The notes under the pieces are model-generated. The model was not told the origin of the DNA, ran no database searches, and worked only from the letters and a program-made list of their open reading frames with translations. This document shows, piece by piece, positions 45,598 to 54,642 of a stretch of DNA of 64,000 bases. The position numbers and the translations under genes were made by a program. The stretch covers positions 2,654,501 through 2,718,500 of the forward strand of contig NC_019703.1 in assembly GCF_000317045.1 (NCBI RefSeq), written 5' to 3'. Origin of the DNA: Geitlerinema sp. PCC 7407. Its GTDB lineage: Bacteria > Cyanobacteriota > Cyanobacteriia > PCC-7407. Position 1 is the stretch's first letter. Each line of letters opens with the position of its first letter.

Positions 45598-45650
45598 ACC
45601 GAGCATAACTCTTGTTTGCTCACATTAAGACAGCATCGACAAGGAGGACT

Positions 45651-46520
45651 ATGAGCCGAGCAGTTCGCTTTGCAGGGATTGTTCTTATTTCGTTGATCTG
45701 TATTGTCTTTACCCTCTTTCAGGCAACGCAAGCATCACCGGCCCCAGAACAGTCAACAATCGTGACGCTGCCTGCCGCAAATATTGCTCAAAACTTAGAT
45801 TTTGGGCGACACTTCCAGGATTTGGAAGTTGAGGGCTCAATCATAATTTACGACTCGAGTAACGATCGAGTCTTTCAGCACAACCCCCAGCGCAATACAA
45901 CCGCTTTTTTGCCTGCATCAACCTTCAAGATTCTCAACTCTCTGATCTCACTCGAAACCGGAGTCATTTCTGATGAAATTGCCGTTCTGACATGGGACGG
46001 AATTTCCAGAAAGATTCCCGTCTGGAATCGGGACTTGAATATGAGAGAGGCCATCAAGATTTCTGCCATCTGGTTCTATCAGGTTCTGGCTCGCAAAGTG
46101 GGGCACGACCGGATGCAAGAATGGGTGACCCAAGTGGGATACGGAAACCAACAGATTGGTGGAAGCGAAGATATTGATCAATTCTGGCTCCGGGGAGATC
46201 TGCGAATCACCCCCCAAGAGCAAATCCAGTTTCTCCGCCGTCTATACACGAATGATTTACCCTTTTCTGAGCGATCGATCTCTATTGTCAAAGACATCCT
46301 GATCATGGAGAAAACGCCAGACTATACAATCACTGGAAAGACGGGCTGGGTGGGGGTTGCAGATGACGTAACCCCAAAAATTGGGTGGTATGTTGGCTAT
46401 GTGGAGAAGGGAAAGAATGTCTACTTTTTTGCCACCAACATCGACATTCGGAATGAGAGCGACCCCGCAGCCCGAGTGGAGTTAACGCGTCGCTGCCTTC
46501 AAGATCTAGCAGTGCTGTAA
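45651..46520 (+). CDS. Class D beta-lactamase (OXA-like) homologue
   Basis: 289 residues from the ATG at 45651, with GGAGG four bases upstream. The signal peptide is about 1-28 (VLISLICIVFTLFQATQA). Active-site motifs: S90-T-F-K93, S138-A-I140 in the usual S-x-V position, Y164-G-N166, and K230-T-G232 followed by W. The conserved FWLRGDL...IQFLRRL region also fits class D. The S-A-I variant is conservative. It would hydrolyse beta-lactams in the periplasm or act as a penicillin-binding relative; which one cannot be told. It sits in the accessory island. Confidence 0.85.
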   Translation: MSRAVRFAGIVLISLICIVFTLFQATQASPAPEQSTIVTLPAANIAQNLDFGRHFQDLEVEGSIIIYDSSNDRVFQHNPQRNTTAFLPASTFKILNSLISLETGVISDEIAVLTWDGISRKIPVWNRDLNMREAIKISAIWFYQVLARKVGHDRMQEWVTQVGYGNQQIGGSEDIDQFWLRGDLRITPQEQIQFLRRLYTNDLPFSERSISIVKDILIMEKTPDYTITGKTGWVGVADDVTPKIGWYVGYVEKGKNVYFFATNIDIRNESDPAARVELTRRCLQDLAVL

Positions 46521-46550
46521 TCAACTTGCTTACAGTGCAGCAGAGTTTAT

Positions 46551-46653
46551 TAATATTGCAGGGGCGATCGCCGTCTTTTAGAGATTCAGACAGCGATCGC
46601 CCTTTTGTCGTTTATAGTTCTGTATATCAGTCACCAACTCAGAGCAAGCAGCT
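46551..46653 (+). repeat. HIP1-bearing hairpin repeat, copy A
   Basis: GGGCGATCGC (46562-46571) and GCGATCGCCC (46593-46602) form a perfect 10-bp stem with a 21-base loop. Downstream it continues TATAGTTCTGTATATC and AGAGCAAGCA, as in copy B. It lies between the beta-lactamase-like gene and the next secreted protein gene. Confidence 0.75.
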
Positions 46654-46691
46654 TTCGTTTACAAGTTTCACTATCTTGAGGACCTTGCGTC

Positions 46692-47201
46692 ATGAAAACC
46701 ATGTTTTTTCTCATAGGTAGCCTGCCGCTTTTTTTGCTCACTTTTCAGTCAGCAGGATGGGCAGAAACAGAGAAAGACAATGTTCAGACGCTTTACAGCT
46801 ACCTAGAGGGAGCTGAGCAATGGGTCTGCTCTTATATTCGGGATACCCGCGAGATCATTACATTTCATCGCTGGAGCAAGCCCGAGGTGGGGAGCCAGGC
46901 TCTAACCTTAGTCGTTCACTCTCAAGATCCAGAGCTCCTAGGAAGCTGTACTGTGGTGGCTTTTGAGACTCTCCGGAATGCCGCCTTTGAAATGAAAACC
47001 GCCCCTCCCAAGGTCCGGACCATCCACTACCTCATCGACTCGGTTGGCAATGTCACCCGTTCCAGTCGCCAGGTGTACCATTGCTCGGTGCCGAGACAGA
47101 TACGCGACCATCTCACAGAACTTGATTATGACGACGCCTACGGTTTGGGAGGCTTTGAGGCGCTTTGTGAACCCGAGCAGCAGAAGTCACGCGGCCTCTA
47201 A
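46692..47201 (+). CDS. Secreted hypothetical protein
   Basis: 169 residues. An N-terminal signal peptide (FLIGSLPLFLLTFQSAGWAE) is followed by a soluble domain with three Cys (about residues 36, 74 and 130). No family recognised. It follows a copy of the hairpin repeat that also precedes the beta-lactamase-like gene, so the two may share regulation. The start lacks a strong ribosome site. Confidence 0.6.
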   Translation: MKTMFFLIGSLPLFLLTFQSAGWAETEKDNVQTLYSYLEGAEQWVCSYIRDTREIITFHRWSKPEVGSQALTLVVHSQDPELLGSCTVVAFETLRNAAFEMKTAPPKVRTIHYLIDSVGNVTRSSRQVYHCSVPRQIRDHLTELDYDDAYGLGGFEALCEPEQQKSRGL

Positions 47202-47375
47202 AGCCTTTAAATCAAAGCGCTGATGAGCGCTCGCCTTGAGCGGGTGATGGCCCGAGATGCTTCGGTCCATATTCCTATATCAAACCACCAGCTTCGAGAG
47301 ATTAATGAGCGCGCATTGCTCGTTGATCTTCTGTGGGGTTTGGTGATTAACAGCTTTGAGTTTTAGGATGAGAGG

Positions 47376-47413
47376 GCGATCGCTCATCAGCATCACAAAC
47401 TCCGCATCTTGGG
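47376..47413 (-). pseudogene. Displaced fragment of the GNAT-synthetase gene
   Basis: These 38 bases match 49836-49873, inside the acyl-CoA synthetase/GNAT gene, at 36 of 38 positions. On the minus strand they encode QDAEFVMLMSDR, as in the GNAT domain ([12 protein letters not shown]). Similarity stops abruptly on both sides. It looks like a scar of recombination or a deleted second copy. Confidence 0.6.
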
Positions 47414-47527
47414 CTTTGCATCGATGGCAAGCAGCTCGTTCAACGATTGAAAGAGTCAGGACTTAGTGTCAAAATCAAAATAATTGAGTCGGTAGAAGTT
47501 GACACAGCCTGGTTTGCAAAACTTTGA
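47414..47527 (+). pseudogene. 3' remnant of an unknown gene
   Basis: A frame ending in TGA at 47525-47527 encodes DGKQLVQRLKESGLSVK followed by IKIIESVEVDTAWFAKL. It looks coding but has no start codon: the open frame begins at 47372 and crosses the GNAT fragment. The 5' part of this gene was probably lost at the junction. It ends 15 bases before the next gene, so it once belonged to that operon. Confidence 0.45.
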
Positions 47528-47542
47528 TGTCTTGGGGGTCAA

Positions 47543-47782
47543 ATGGCTACAACTCTTAAAAGTCCATCAGCTCTAATTCATGAAATCCAGCTCGAAAAAG
47601 TTGGCAACTGGAATTTATTCAGATTCAGTGACTCTCTTCAGGCGCGAATGGAAAATCTTCTAGAAATCAAAAAATCTGATCAAATCACTCTTGATGAACT
47701 CGCTGAATTAGATGCAATTGGAGAACTAGATCGTATTTTTACCCATATAAACGCAATGCTTGCTGCTCAAAATGCCCATTAG
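47543..47782 (+). CDS. Small hypothetical protein upstream of an HNH nuclease
   Basis: 79 residues, acidic and helical (LDELAELDAIGELDRIF). No signal peptide. It overlaps the HNH gene by 11 bases, which suggests a two-gene unit. GGGGG lies seven bases before the ATG. Function unknown; an accessory or inhibitor protein for the nuclease is only a possibility. Confidence 0.6.
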   Translation: MATTLKSPSALIHEIQLEKVGNWNLFRFSDSLQARMENLLEIKKSDQITLDELAELDAIGELDRIFTHINAMLAAQNAH

Positions 47783-48224
47783 TGACGAACTCAAGCAAGC
47801 CATTCGAGAACGCGCCAAGTATCTTTGCGAGTATTGTCATTCCCCAGAGCGCTTGAGCGCTAGTCACTTTACCATCGATCATCTCGTTCCCAGATCCTTG
47901 GGCGGCTCTGATGAGCTCAACAATCTTGCACTTGCCTGTCGTCGTTGCAATGAGAGGCGCTACAACTTTGTGGCTGGCATTGATCCGGAGACTCAGGACA
48001 TCGTTCCCATTTTTAATCCTCGTAAACAGAGGTGGGCCGATCATTTTATCTGGCGAGATCAGGGAGTTTTAATAGAAGGAACTACGCCAACAGGTCGCGC
48101 AACTTGCATTCGTCTTGATTTGAACGATAACCGCTATGTAGAGAACGATTCCATTCGAGCAGCGAGACGATTTTGGACGCAAACTGGATTGCACCCTCCA
48201 GCAGATAATCCGTGTCAGGCTTAA
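47772..48224 (+). CDS. HNH endonuclease
   Basis: 150 residues from the ATG at 47772. The HNH motif is complete: CEYC (zinc), FTIDHLVPRSLGG (catalytic His) and NLALACRRCNERR (second zinc pair). Residues 75-140 form a C-terminal extension common in cyanobacterial HNH proteins. It would cut DNA with a divalent metal. It overlaps the preceding small gene. Confidence 0.85.
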   Translation: MPISDELKQAIRERAKYLCEYCHSPERLSASHFTIDHLVPRSLGGSDELNNLALACRRCNERRYNFVAGIDPETQDIVPIFNPRKQRWADHFIWRDQGVLIEGTTPTGRATCIRLDLNDNRYVENDSIRAARRFWTQTGLHPPADNPCQA

Positions 48225-48350
48225 AAAAGATGATTGTGAGCCAGCTAACCCTACGTGACAGCGGACAGCCAAGGGACTTTAGGGAAAATTCAAAGTTCTC
48301 ACCGCCACTGCATTTCACTATCAAAACAGGTTCCAAAGCATAGTTCATTT

Positions 48351-48390
48351 ATTGCAGGGGCGATCGCTGTTTTCGAGATATCTAAGCAGC
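48351..48390 (+). repeat. HIP1-bearing hairpin repeat, partial copy C
   Basis: ATTGCAGGGGCGATCGC matches the left arm of copy A exactly; the stretch then runs on with GAGATATCTAAGCAGC and ends before the right arm. It lies in the 213-base gap between the two HNH genes. Confidence 0.6.
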
Positions 48391-48437
48391 AAGTAATCAA
48401 GCACATGATCTAGTATGGAGATCACGATTGCCATGAA

Positions 48438-49610
48438 ATGTCACTCATGTGTCTCTGCATTTATTGCAAAAAATCTGATGATGGGTTCACGCTAGAACAT
48501 ATTATTCCTCAGTTTCTCGGCGGTGCGCAGGCACCTGACAAGCTAAAAACAAGAGATGTATGCAGGAAGTGCAACAGCAATCTTGGGCTGTTTGTAGATG
48601 CAGCGTTTGAAAAAGATTTTCTTGTCTTCGATACACTAAAAGAGTCTGAATATTTTTTCTTCAACTCTGAGAAAGCTATTGCATTACCTCTCACATGTAA
48701 GGGAATCTCAGATTTGATCATTCCTGAGATGGAGGAAAATGAGATATGTGAAGCTTGGCAGGGACCTTTAGGAGAGCAGGTCTATTGGGTGAGAGAACAA
48801 GATAAGCGGATGAATTCGTATTCTGGTGGTAATCCAAGAACAGGCAAAAAAGTACCGTCTAGAGCCTACTTTATATGCTCTGAAAGGTCACAAGAAGATA
48901 TCTTGCAAACTTGGCGAGCTTTTAAAAATGCTTTTGCGGATCGTCCAGTCAAGAAAATTATGTGTACCAAAATCAAAGGTGCCGATCTCAGGGCTATTGG
49001 TTTTTCCGAACCAGATGAATTAGACGATTTACGAATTCAATACATACTCAACCAGTGTAAATCGGGAAAACGACGTAGGAGTGAGATATTAATTGACAGA
49101 CGCTGTCATATGCGTTTTATGGCTAAACTTGCATTAGGCATGTCACATGTTTTATTTGGTCGTCATGCAGGAAATTCAGAGTATTCCGAGGAACTCTATA
49201 AGGCTCTGTGGTTCAAAGAGGGAAATGTAGAGCCAAATATTCATTATGAAAAAGAGCTCTCTAATTCAGATCCAAATCAATTTCTTACGAAGTATCATGG
49301 CATCCCTTACGGAGTTACAATCACAATTTTCCCTTCTCCTCAAGGAGTTATCGTAAATCTTAATCTAAATAGAAGAATGAACTGGGCGATTGTCTGTGCA
49401 AAAAGACAAGACTTGACTAGCAAACAGATTGAAGATCTGCGAGATGGTATTTGTATTGTTCTCGTTAAATCTTTAAAGAAAGGATTAGAACTATCTCTCT
49501 CTCAATTGACAGATCACAATTTGGGTAGGCTGCGTCATCCTGGCTTGTCTGAGATTGAAAGGCTAGTAGTTAATTACTATGAGAGCGATCGCCTTCTTCG
49601 AGATCTCTAA
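48438..49610 (+). CDS. HNH endonuclease-domain protein
   Basis: 390 residues. An N-terminal HNH_5-type motif: CIYC, FTLEHIIPQFLGG and CRKCNSNLG (residues 6-60). The remaining 330 residues have no family I recognise; they are mixed alpha/beta. It may be a restriction-like effector with a large sensor part. The gene is AT-rich like its neighbours. The stop lies inside hairpin repeat copy D. Confidence 0.75.
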   Translation: MSLMCLCIYCKKSDDGFTLEHIIPQFLGGAQAPDKLKTRDVCRKCNSNLGLFVDAAFEKDFLVFDTLKESEYFFFNSEKAIALPLTCKGISDLIIPEMEENEICEAWQGPLGEQVYWVREQDKRMNSYSGGNPRTGKKVPSRAYFICSERSQEDILQTWRAFKNAFADRPVKKIMCTKIKGADLRAIGFSEPDELDDLRIQYILNQCKSGKRRRSEILIDRRCHMRFMAKLALGMSHVLFGRHAGNSEYSEELYKALWFKEGNVEPNIHYEKELSNSDPNQFLTKYHGIPYGVTITIFPSPQGVIVNLNLNRRMNWAIVCAKRQDLTSKQIEDLRDGICIVLVKSLKKGLELSLSQLTDHNLGRLRHPGLSEIERLVVNYYESDRLLRDL

Positions 49611-49655
49611 AAGACAGCGATCGCCCTCTTTCTATCTCTCACCCTATAGATCGAT
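49582..49655. repeat. HIP1-bearing hairpin repeat, copy D
   Basis: Two HIP1 octamers (49585-49592 and 49617-49624) flank 24 bases including GAGATCTCTAAAAGACA; the right half continues GCCCTCTTTC and CTATAGATCGATCGAG like copy B. It overlaps the end of the HNH-domain gene and reaches the end of the convergent synthetase gene. Confidence 0.6.
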
Positions 49656-52412
49656 CGAGACAAACATCACCGACGGGTCAGCGGTGGGCTGGAGCTGGAA
49701 GCCCAGCTTGGTGCAGACATGCTGCATTCCCTGGTTGTCGGACAGGATCTCCGCCGTGATGCGCTGGAGGTGCTCATCGCGCCCCACCTGGACCAGTCGC
49801 CGCAGCAGCTCCGACCCGAGTCCCTGACACTGCCAGCGATCGCTCACCAGCATCGCAAACTCCGCATCTTGGGTGCCGTGCAGCTTGCTCAGACGCCCGA
49901 TCGCCAAGAGCTGGGGTTTCTGGGTTTCGGGGTTGTGGTACTCCGCCACCAGCGCCATTTCCCGATCGTAGTCAATGAAGCACATCCGCGTTAGGCGCTC
50001 GTGGGCGACGCGGTGGCTGAGCTTCATCAGGTGGAAATAGCGGAAATATACGCTCTCCTCCGACAGAGACTCGTGAAAGTCCACCATCAGCGGCTCATCC
50101 TCCGGGCGAATGGGCCGAATGGTGATCTCTAGGTCATTCTTGAGCCGCCACGGCGCGACATAGCGGCTCGGGTAGGGCCGGATCGCCAGCTTCGGCAGAT
50201 CTTCTAGGCGCGTGCTGGCCGGGTGCAGCACCATGCGGGCATCGAGGGCCAGCAGCGGCGCAGGGGCGTCAGCGCTGCGCACCAGCAGCGGGTTAATGTC
50301 GATTTCCTGGACCCAGGGCTGTTCTACGACCAGGCGGCTAAAGCGCACCAGCAGCGTTTCTAGGGCCGCCAAGTCACTGGCCGTGCGGCCCCGAACACCC
50401 TGAAGCGCCTTATAAATTCGGGTCTGCTCCATCATCCGGCGCGCCAGGGTGGTGTTGAGGGGCGGCAGGGCGATCGCCCGGTCCTGCATCACCTCCACCA
50501 GCTGGCCGCCCGAACCAAACAGCAGCACCGGGCCAAACTGCGGGTCCAGACTGCTGCCAATGATCAGCTCATAGCCGTCCAGCTTGATCATCGGCTGCAC
50601 CGTCACCCCTTGGAAGTGCTCCGCGCCGGCCCGCTCAGTAACGGAGGTCTGGATTTCACCGTAGGCCCGGCGCACCGCGTCTGCATCTGGCAGATTCAGC
50701 TTGATGCCGCCCACGTCGGTCTTGTGGGTGATGGTTTCCGAGAAGAGCTTGAGCACCGCCGGATAGGCGATCGCCTCGGCATGGGCCACGGCCTCCTCCA
50801 CAGTGCGAGCGATGCGCGTCTCCACCGTGGGAATGCCGTAGGCCGCCAGCACTTGCTTGGCCTCTCCTTCGGTTAGCAGGGTCCGGCCCGCCGCCCGCAC
50901 CTGCTCCAGGACCGCTGCCACCTGGGCGCGATCGGGGGCATCATCGTCCGAGGGCAGCGTTGGCGTCTCATAGATGCCGCGCAGGTTGTAGCTCGATCGC
51001 CACAGATAGCTAAACACCCGCGCCGCCGTATCGGGATAGGGATAGGTCGGCACCCCGGCCCCGTTGAGGATCAGCTCTCCCGCCGAGACATCCGCGCCGC
51101 CCATCCAGCTCGCCAAAATCGGCTTGCGGGTCTTGGCGTGGACCGGCTTCTGGGTTTTGAGGAAGGTCTTGAGCTGCTCGGCGGTCTGGGTGGGGTCGGT
51201 CATGGCCTGGGGCGTCAAGATCACCAGCAGGCCGTCACTCTCGGGATCGTCCGCCGCCACGGCCAGGGTCTTGAGATAGCGATCGGGATCGGCGTCCCCG
51301 AGGATGTCGATGGGGTTGGCGTGGCTCCAGAAGGGGGGCAAAAACTCGCTCATCGTGGCGATCGCCTCCTCCGAGAGGGGCGTCAGCTCGCCCTGGGAGC
51401 CGATCAGCGCGTCGGTGGCCAGCACCGCCGGTCCCCCCGCATTGGTGATGATGGTCAGGCGGGGGCCTTTGGGTCGGGGCTGCTTCGCCAGCACCTCCGC
51501 CATGTCGAACAGGTCAGAAATATGGTCCACTCGCAGCACCCCACAGCGCCGGAACGCCGCATCCAGCACCGCGTCGCTCCCCGCCAGAGCGCCCGTGTGG
51601 GACGCCGCCGCCTTGGCCGCCGCCTCCGTGCGGCCCGCCTTGATCACGATGATCGGCTTGGTCAGCGCCACCTCCCGCGCCGCCGACAAAAACGATCGCG
51701 CGTCCCCGATGGACTCCATATAGATGACGATGCTGTGGGTGTGGGGATCGTCGCCCAGGTAATAGATCAAGTCGCCCCAGCCCACATCCAGCATGGAGCC
51801 AATGGACATAAAGGCGCTGAAGCCGACATTTTCTCGGAAGCTCCAGTCCAGAATGGCCGTGCACAGCGCCCCGCTCTGGCTAATGAAGCCCACGTTGCCG
51901 GGGCGGGCCATGGCGCTGGCGAAGGTGGCGTTGAGGCCGGTGAGGGGATTCATCACGCCGAGGCAGTTGGGGCCGATCAGGCGCATCTTGCCCCGGCGAA
52001 TTTCCTGGAGGACTTCCTGCTCGAGGCGCAGTCCCTCAGCCCCGATTTCTTTGAAGCCCGCGGAGAGGACGATGGCCCCCTTGACCCCGGCGGCCACGCA
52101 CTCGCGCAGCACCCCCGGGACCGTCGCGGCGGGGGTGGCAATCACGGCCAGATCGACGGCATCGGGCACCGCCGCGATCGAGGGATAGGCCTTAATGCCC
52201 AAAATGCTGTTGCGCTTGGGGTTGACCGGAAAAACAGTCCCGCCAAAGGCATTGGTGATCAGGTTCCACAGCAGGGTCCGGCCGACACTGCCTTCTCGCT
52301 CGGTGGCGCCGATGACGGCGATCGCCCGGGGCCGGAAGATGGCGTCGAGGGGCTGGCGATCGGTCCGCAGAATGTCGTTTGCAGGGTCGGTGGTTCGTGG
52401 CGTCGTCTGCAT
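49644..52412 (-). CDS. Fused NDP-forming acyl-CoA synthetase and GNAT acetyltransferase (Pat-like)
   Basis: 922 residues from the ATG at 52412, with GGGAG six bases upstream; a frame from 52469 adds a non-conserved leader. Order: CoA-binding (about 10-115), succinyl-CoA-ligase-like domains (about 130-300), ATP-grasp (about 485-710), GNAT (about 755-915, [13 protein letters not shown] acetyl-CoA loop). SHTGALAG contains His272 at the phosphohistidine position of active synthetases, so the first half may be catalytic, unlike some Pat enzymes. It may acetylate proteins such as acetyl-CoA synthetase. Convergent to the HNH gene. Confidence 0.88.
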   Translation of the reverse strand: MQTTPRTTDPANDILRTDRQPLDAIFRPRAIAVIGATEREGSVGRTLLWNLITNAFGGTVFPVNPKRNSILGIKAYPSIAAVPDAVDLAVIATPAATVPGVLRECVAAGVKGAIVLSAGFKEIGAEGLRLEQEVLQEIRRGKMRLIGPNCLGVMNPLTGLNATFASAMARPGNVGFISQSGALCTAILDWSFRENVGFSAFMSIGSMLDVGWGDLIYYLGDDPHTHSIVIYMESIGDARSFLSAAREVALTKPIIVIKAGRTEAAAKAAASHTGALAGSDAVLDAAFRRCGVLRVDHISDLFDMAEVLAKQPRPKGPRLTIITNAGGPAVLATDALIGSQGELTPLSEEAIATMSEFLPPFWSHANPIDILGDADPDRYLKTLAVAADDPESDGLLVILTPQAMTDPTQTAEQLKTFLKTQKPVHAKTRKPILASWMGGADVSAGELILNGAGVPTYPYPDTAARVFSYLWRSSYNLRGIYETPTLPSDDDAPDRAQVAAVLEQVRAAGRTLLTEGEAKQVLAAYGIPTVETRIARTVEEAVAHAEAIAYPAVLKLFSETITHKTDVGGIKLNLPDADAVRRAYGEIQTSVTERAGAEHFQGVTVQPMIKLDGYELIIGSSLDPQFGPVLLFGSGGQLVEVMQDRAIALPPLNTTLARRMMEQTRIYKALQGVRGRTASDLAALETLLVRFSRLVVEQPWVQEIDINPLLVRSADAPAPLLALDARMVLHPASTRLEDLPKLAIRPYPSRYVAPWRLKNDLEITIRPIRPEDEPLMVDFHESLSEESVYFRYFHLMKLSHRVAHERLTRMCFIDYDREMALVAEYHNPETQKPQLLAIGRLSKLHGTQDAEFAMLVSDRWQCQGLGSELLRRLVQVGRDEHLQRITAEILSDNQGMQHVCTKLGFQLQPTADPSVMFVSIDL

Positions 52413-52589
52413 GATTAGCTCCCTGGCACAGCTGGACGGAAAAAGTCTCAAGGGCTTGGACTGCCCCAACGATAATTCACCGCTGAGCGATCGCTAAATT
52501 TAGTCCAAGTGTTTTCCAAAATGCCGTCTTGACCCTAAAAGGCGATCGCCGCTCAGGCCGGTTGCGCAGCCCTCTGTAGCTCCTCTGAT

Positions 52590-52609
52590 GAGAATAAATA
52601 CTTATTCTC
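52590..52609. promoter_or_regulatory. Inverted repeat, possible operator
   Basis: GAGAATAA-ATAC-TTATTCTC is a perfect 8-bp inverted repeat, about 180 bases upstream of the synthetase start. The sequence is reminiscent of Fur-family boxes but the half-site spacing differs, so the regulator is unknown. Confidence 0.45.
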
Positions 52610-52738
52610 TTATCTACAGTTTACGCCTGTCCCTCAGCGACAGCACCCCCCAGAACCAGCTCCACTTTTGGCCCCGCGCCCCTAGCGCTCCCGAACAAAT
52701 GCTGTAGGCTACACTCAAAGGGTTTAGAGGTGACAGCT

Positions 52739-52780
52739 TTCACGAACATTCACGAACAACTTTCACGAACATTCACGAAA
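52739..52780. promoter_or_regulatory. Four direct repeats of TTCACGAA
   Basis: TTCACGAA occurs at 52739, 52749, 52762 and 52772, with start-to-start distances of 10, 13 and 10 bases. The unit is itself partly symmetrical (TTCnnGAA). Such helical spacing suggests cooperative protein binding. It is 280 bases before the radical SAM gene. Confidence 0.55.
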
Positions 52781-53061
52781 TTATTTTAGTCATTACTTCT
52801 TTGGGCGGACTTTAAGAGCGAACTTTAGGCGAACTTTAGGCAAATGGCTTTCTGCCGAACCTTTCAGCGCCCAAAGCGAATCGCTTTTTCCGTTCTTGAC
52901 CTGTGTTCCTGGCTTGATTCGCCGAGCATCTCCCGGTTTTGGGTGCGCTTGCCCGCAAAATAGGGTTATCTCCTGGCAGAAATTTCTTTTCGGCCTATCG
53001 CAACAGCGGCGATCGCACAGCAGGTTTTCTCTCCGAGGTGTTGTAAAAGGTGTCGAAATCT

Positions 53062-54636
53062 ATGCGGGTTTTACTGGTTTATCCCCTTTTTCCAAAAACG
53101 TTTTGGTCTTACGAAAAAATTTTAGAACTGATTGACCGCAAGGTTCTGCTGCCGCCCCTGGGCCTGGTGACCGTAGCGGCCATTTTGCCCCAGAGCTGGG
53201 AGTTTCGCCTAGTCGATCGCAACATTCGGGCCGTCACCGAAGAAGAATGGGCCTGGGCTGACCTGGTGATTCTCTCAGCCATGATCGTCCAGAAAGAAGA
53301 CCTGCTCGATCAAATCCGCGAGGCCAAGCGCCACGGCAAGCGCGTCGCCGTGGGTGGCCCCTACCCCACCTCAGTGCCGGAGGAAGCCCTGGGAGCGGGC
53401 GCAGACTACATGATCCTCGACGAAGGGGAAATCACCCTGCCGATGTTTGTGGAGGCGATCGCCCGGGGCGAGACCTCCGGCATCTACCGCGCCAACGGCG
53501 AAAAGCCCAGCGTCACCGAAACCCCCGTTCCCCGCTACGACCTGCTGGATTTCAGCGCCTACGACTCCATGTCGGTGCAGTTTTCTCGCGGCTGCCCCTT
53601 CCAGTGCGAGTTCTGCGACATCATCGTCCTCTACGGCCGCAAGCCGCGCACCAAGACGCCCCAGCAGCTCCTCAAGGAGCTGGACTATCTCTACGAACTG
53701 GGCTGGCGGCGCGGCGTCTTCATGGTGGACGACAACTTCATCGGCAACAAGCGCAACGTCAAACTGCTGCTGCGCGAGCTCAAGGAATGGCAGCGCGAGC
53801 ACGGCTACCCCTTCCGCTTCAACACTGAGGCCTCCGTGGATCTGGCCCAAGACGCCGAGATGATGGAGCTGATGGTCGAATGCTTCTTTGACGCGGTGTT
53901 TGTGGGGGTCGAGACGCCCGACGAAGACAGCCTCGCCATGACCAAAAAGTTTCAGAACACCCGCGACTCCCTCACCGACGCCATCGACACCATTACCCGC
54001 GCCGGTTTGCGGGTGATGGCGGGCTTCATCATCGGCTTCGACGGCGAGAAGCCCGGAGCCGGTCGCCGGATTGTGGAATTTGTGGAGCGGGCCGCCATCC
54101 CTACCACCACCTTCGCCATGCTCCAGGCCCTGCCCAACACGGCGCTGTGGCACCGCCTGGAGAAAGAGGGTCGCCTGCGGGGCCGCGACGGCAACATTAA
54201 CCAGACCACGCTGATGAACTTCGTGCCGACCCGGCCCTTGGAAGACATCGCGCGGGAGTATGTGGACGCCTTCTGGACGATCTACGACCCCGAGATTTTC
54301 CTGGATCGGGTGTATCGGTGCTTCTTGACCCTGGGAGCGCCGCGCTGCAAGCCGGACTTCAAGTGGCCCCAGTGGGTGGAGGTACGCGCCCTGCTCACGG
54401 TCTGCTGGCGCCAGGGCGTCAAGCGCCACACCCGCTGGAAGTTTTGGCACCATTTCTTCAGCATTCTCAAGCGCAACCCGGCGGTGTGGGAGCACTATAT
54501 CTCGGTGTGCGCCCACAATGAGCACTTCCTGGAATATCGCCAGATCGTCCGCGATGAGATCGAGGCGCAGCTCCAAGAGTTCGTGGCCCAGGAGCCCGAG
54601 GTTCGCCAAGCAACGCCAGAGGCGATCGCCTCTTAG
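53062..54636 (+). CDS. B12-binding radical SAM protein (DUF4070 type)
   Basis: 524 residues from the ATG at 53062; a GTG at 53050 would add four residues. The N-terminal B12-binding-like domain (about 1-150: LPPLGLVTVAAILP, VAVGGPYPTS) is followed by the radical SAM core with the cluster motif CPFQCEFC (C-x3-C-x2-C) and FMVDDNFIGNKRN. The C-terminal 130 residues fit DUF4070. These enzymes carry out radical methylation or related C-C chemistry on lipids and other substrates; the substrate is unknown here. It stands alone. Confidence 0.9.
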   Translation: MRVLLVYPLFPKTFWSYEKILELIDRKVLLPPLGLVTVAAILPQSWEFRLVDRNIRAVTEEEWAWADLVILSAMIVQKEDLLDQIREAKRHGKRVAVGGPYPTSVPEEALGAGADYMILDEGEITLPMFVEAIARGETSGIYRANGEKPSVTETPVPRYDLLDFSAYDSMSVQFSRGCPFQCEFCDIIVLYGRKPRTKTPQQLLKELDYLYELGWRRGVFMVDDNFIGNKRNVKLLLRELKEWQREHGYPFRFNTEASVDLAQDAEMMELMVECFFDAVFVGVETPDEDSLAMTKKFQNTRDSLTDAIDTITRAGLRVMAGFIIGFDGEKPGAGRRIVEFVERAAIPTTTFAMLQALPNTALWHRLEKEGRLRGRDGNINQTTLMNFVPTRPLEDIAREYVDAFWTIYDPEIFLDRVYRCFLTLGAPRCKPDFKWPQWVEVRALLTVCWRQGVKRHTRWKFWHHFFSILKRNPAVWEHYISVCAHNEHFLEYRQIVRDEIEAQLQEFVAQEPEVRQATPEAIAS

Positions 54637-54642
54637 ACAGTG

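Larger units (their letters stand above)
52413..53061. other. Divergent intergenic region with repeats
   Basis: About 650 bases between the synthetase and radical SAM genes. Besides the two candidate operators listed separately, it has GAACTTTAGGC repeated twice in tandem (about 52819-52840). No gene is supported in it. Confidence 0.5.

Noticed and set aside
51138-52418. Long plus-strand frame opposite the synthetase/GNAT gene
   Set aside because: Shadow of a real gene in high-GC DNA; product is Gly/Arg/His-rich with no domain.
52737-52785. Short direct repeats considered as a CRISPR array
   Set aside because: Units are only 8-9 bases with 2-5-base gaps, far from repeat-spacer dimensions.
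53371-54609. Long minus-strand frame opposite the radical SAM gene
   Set aside because: Antisense shadow; the plus-strand protein has clear family motifs.
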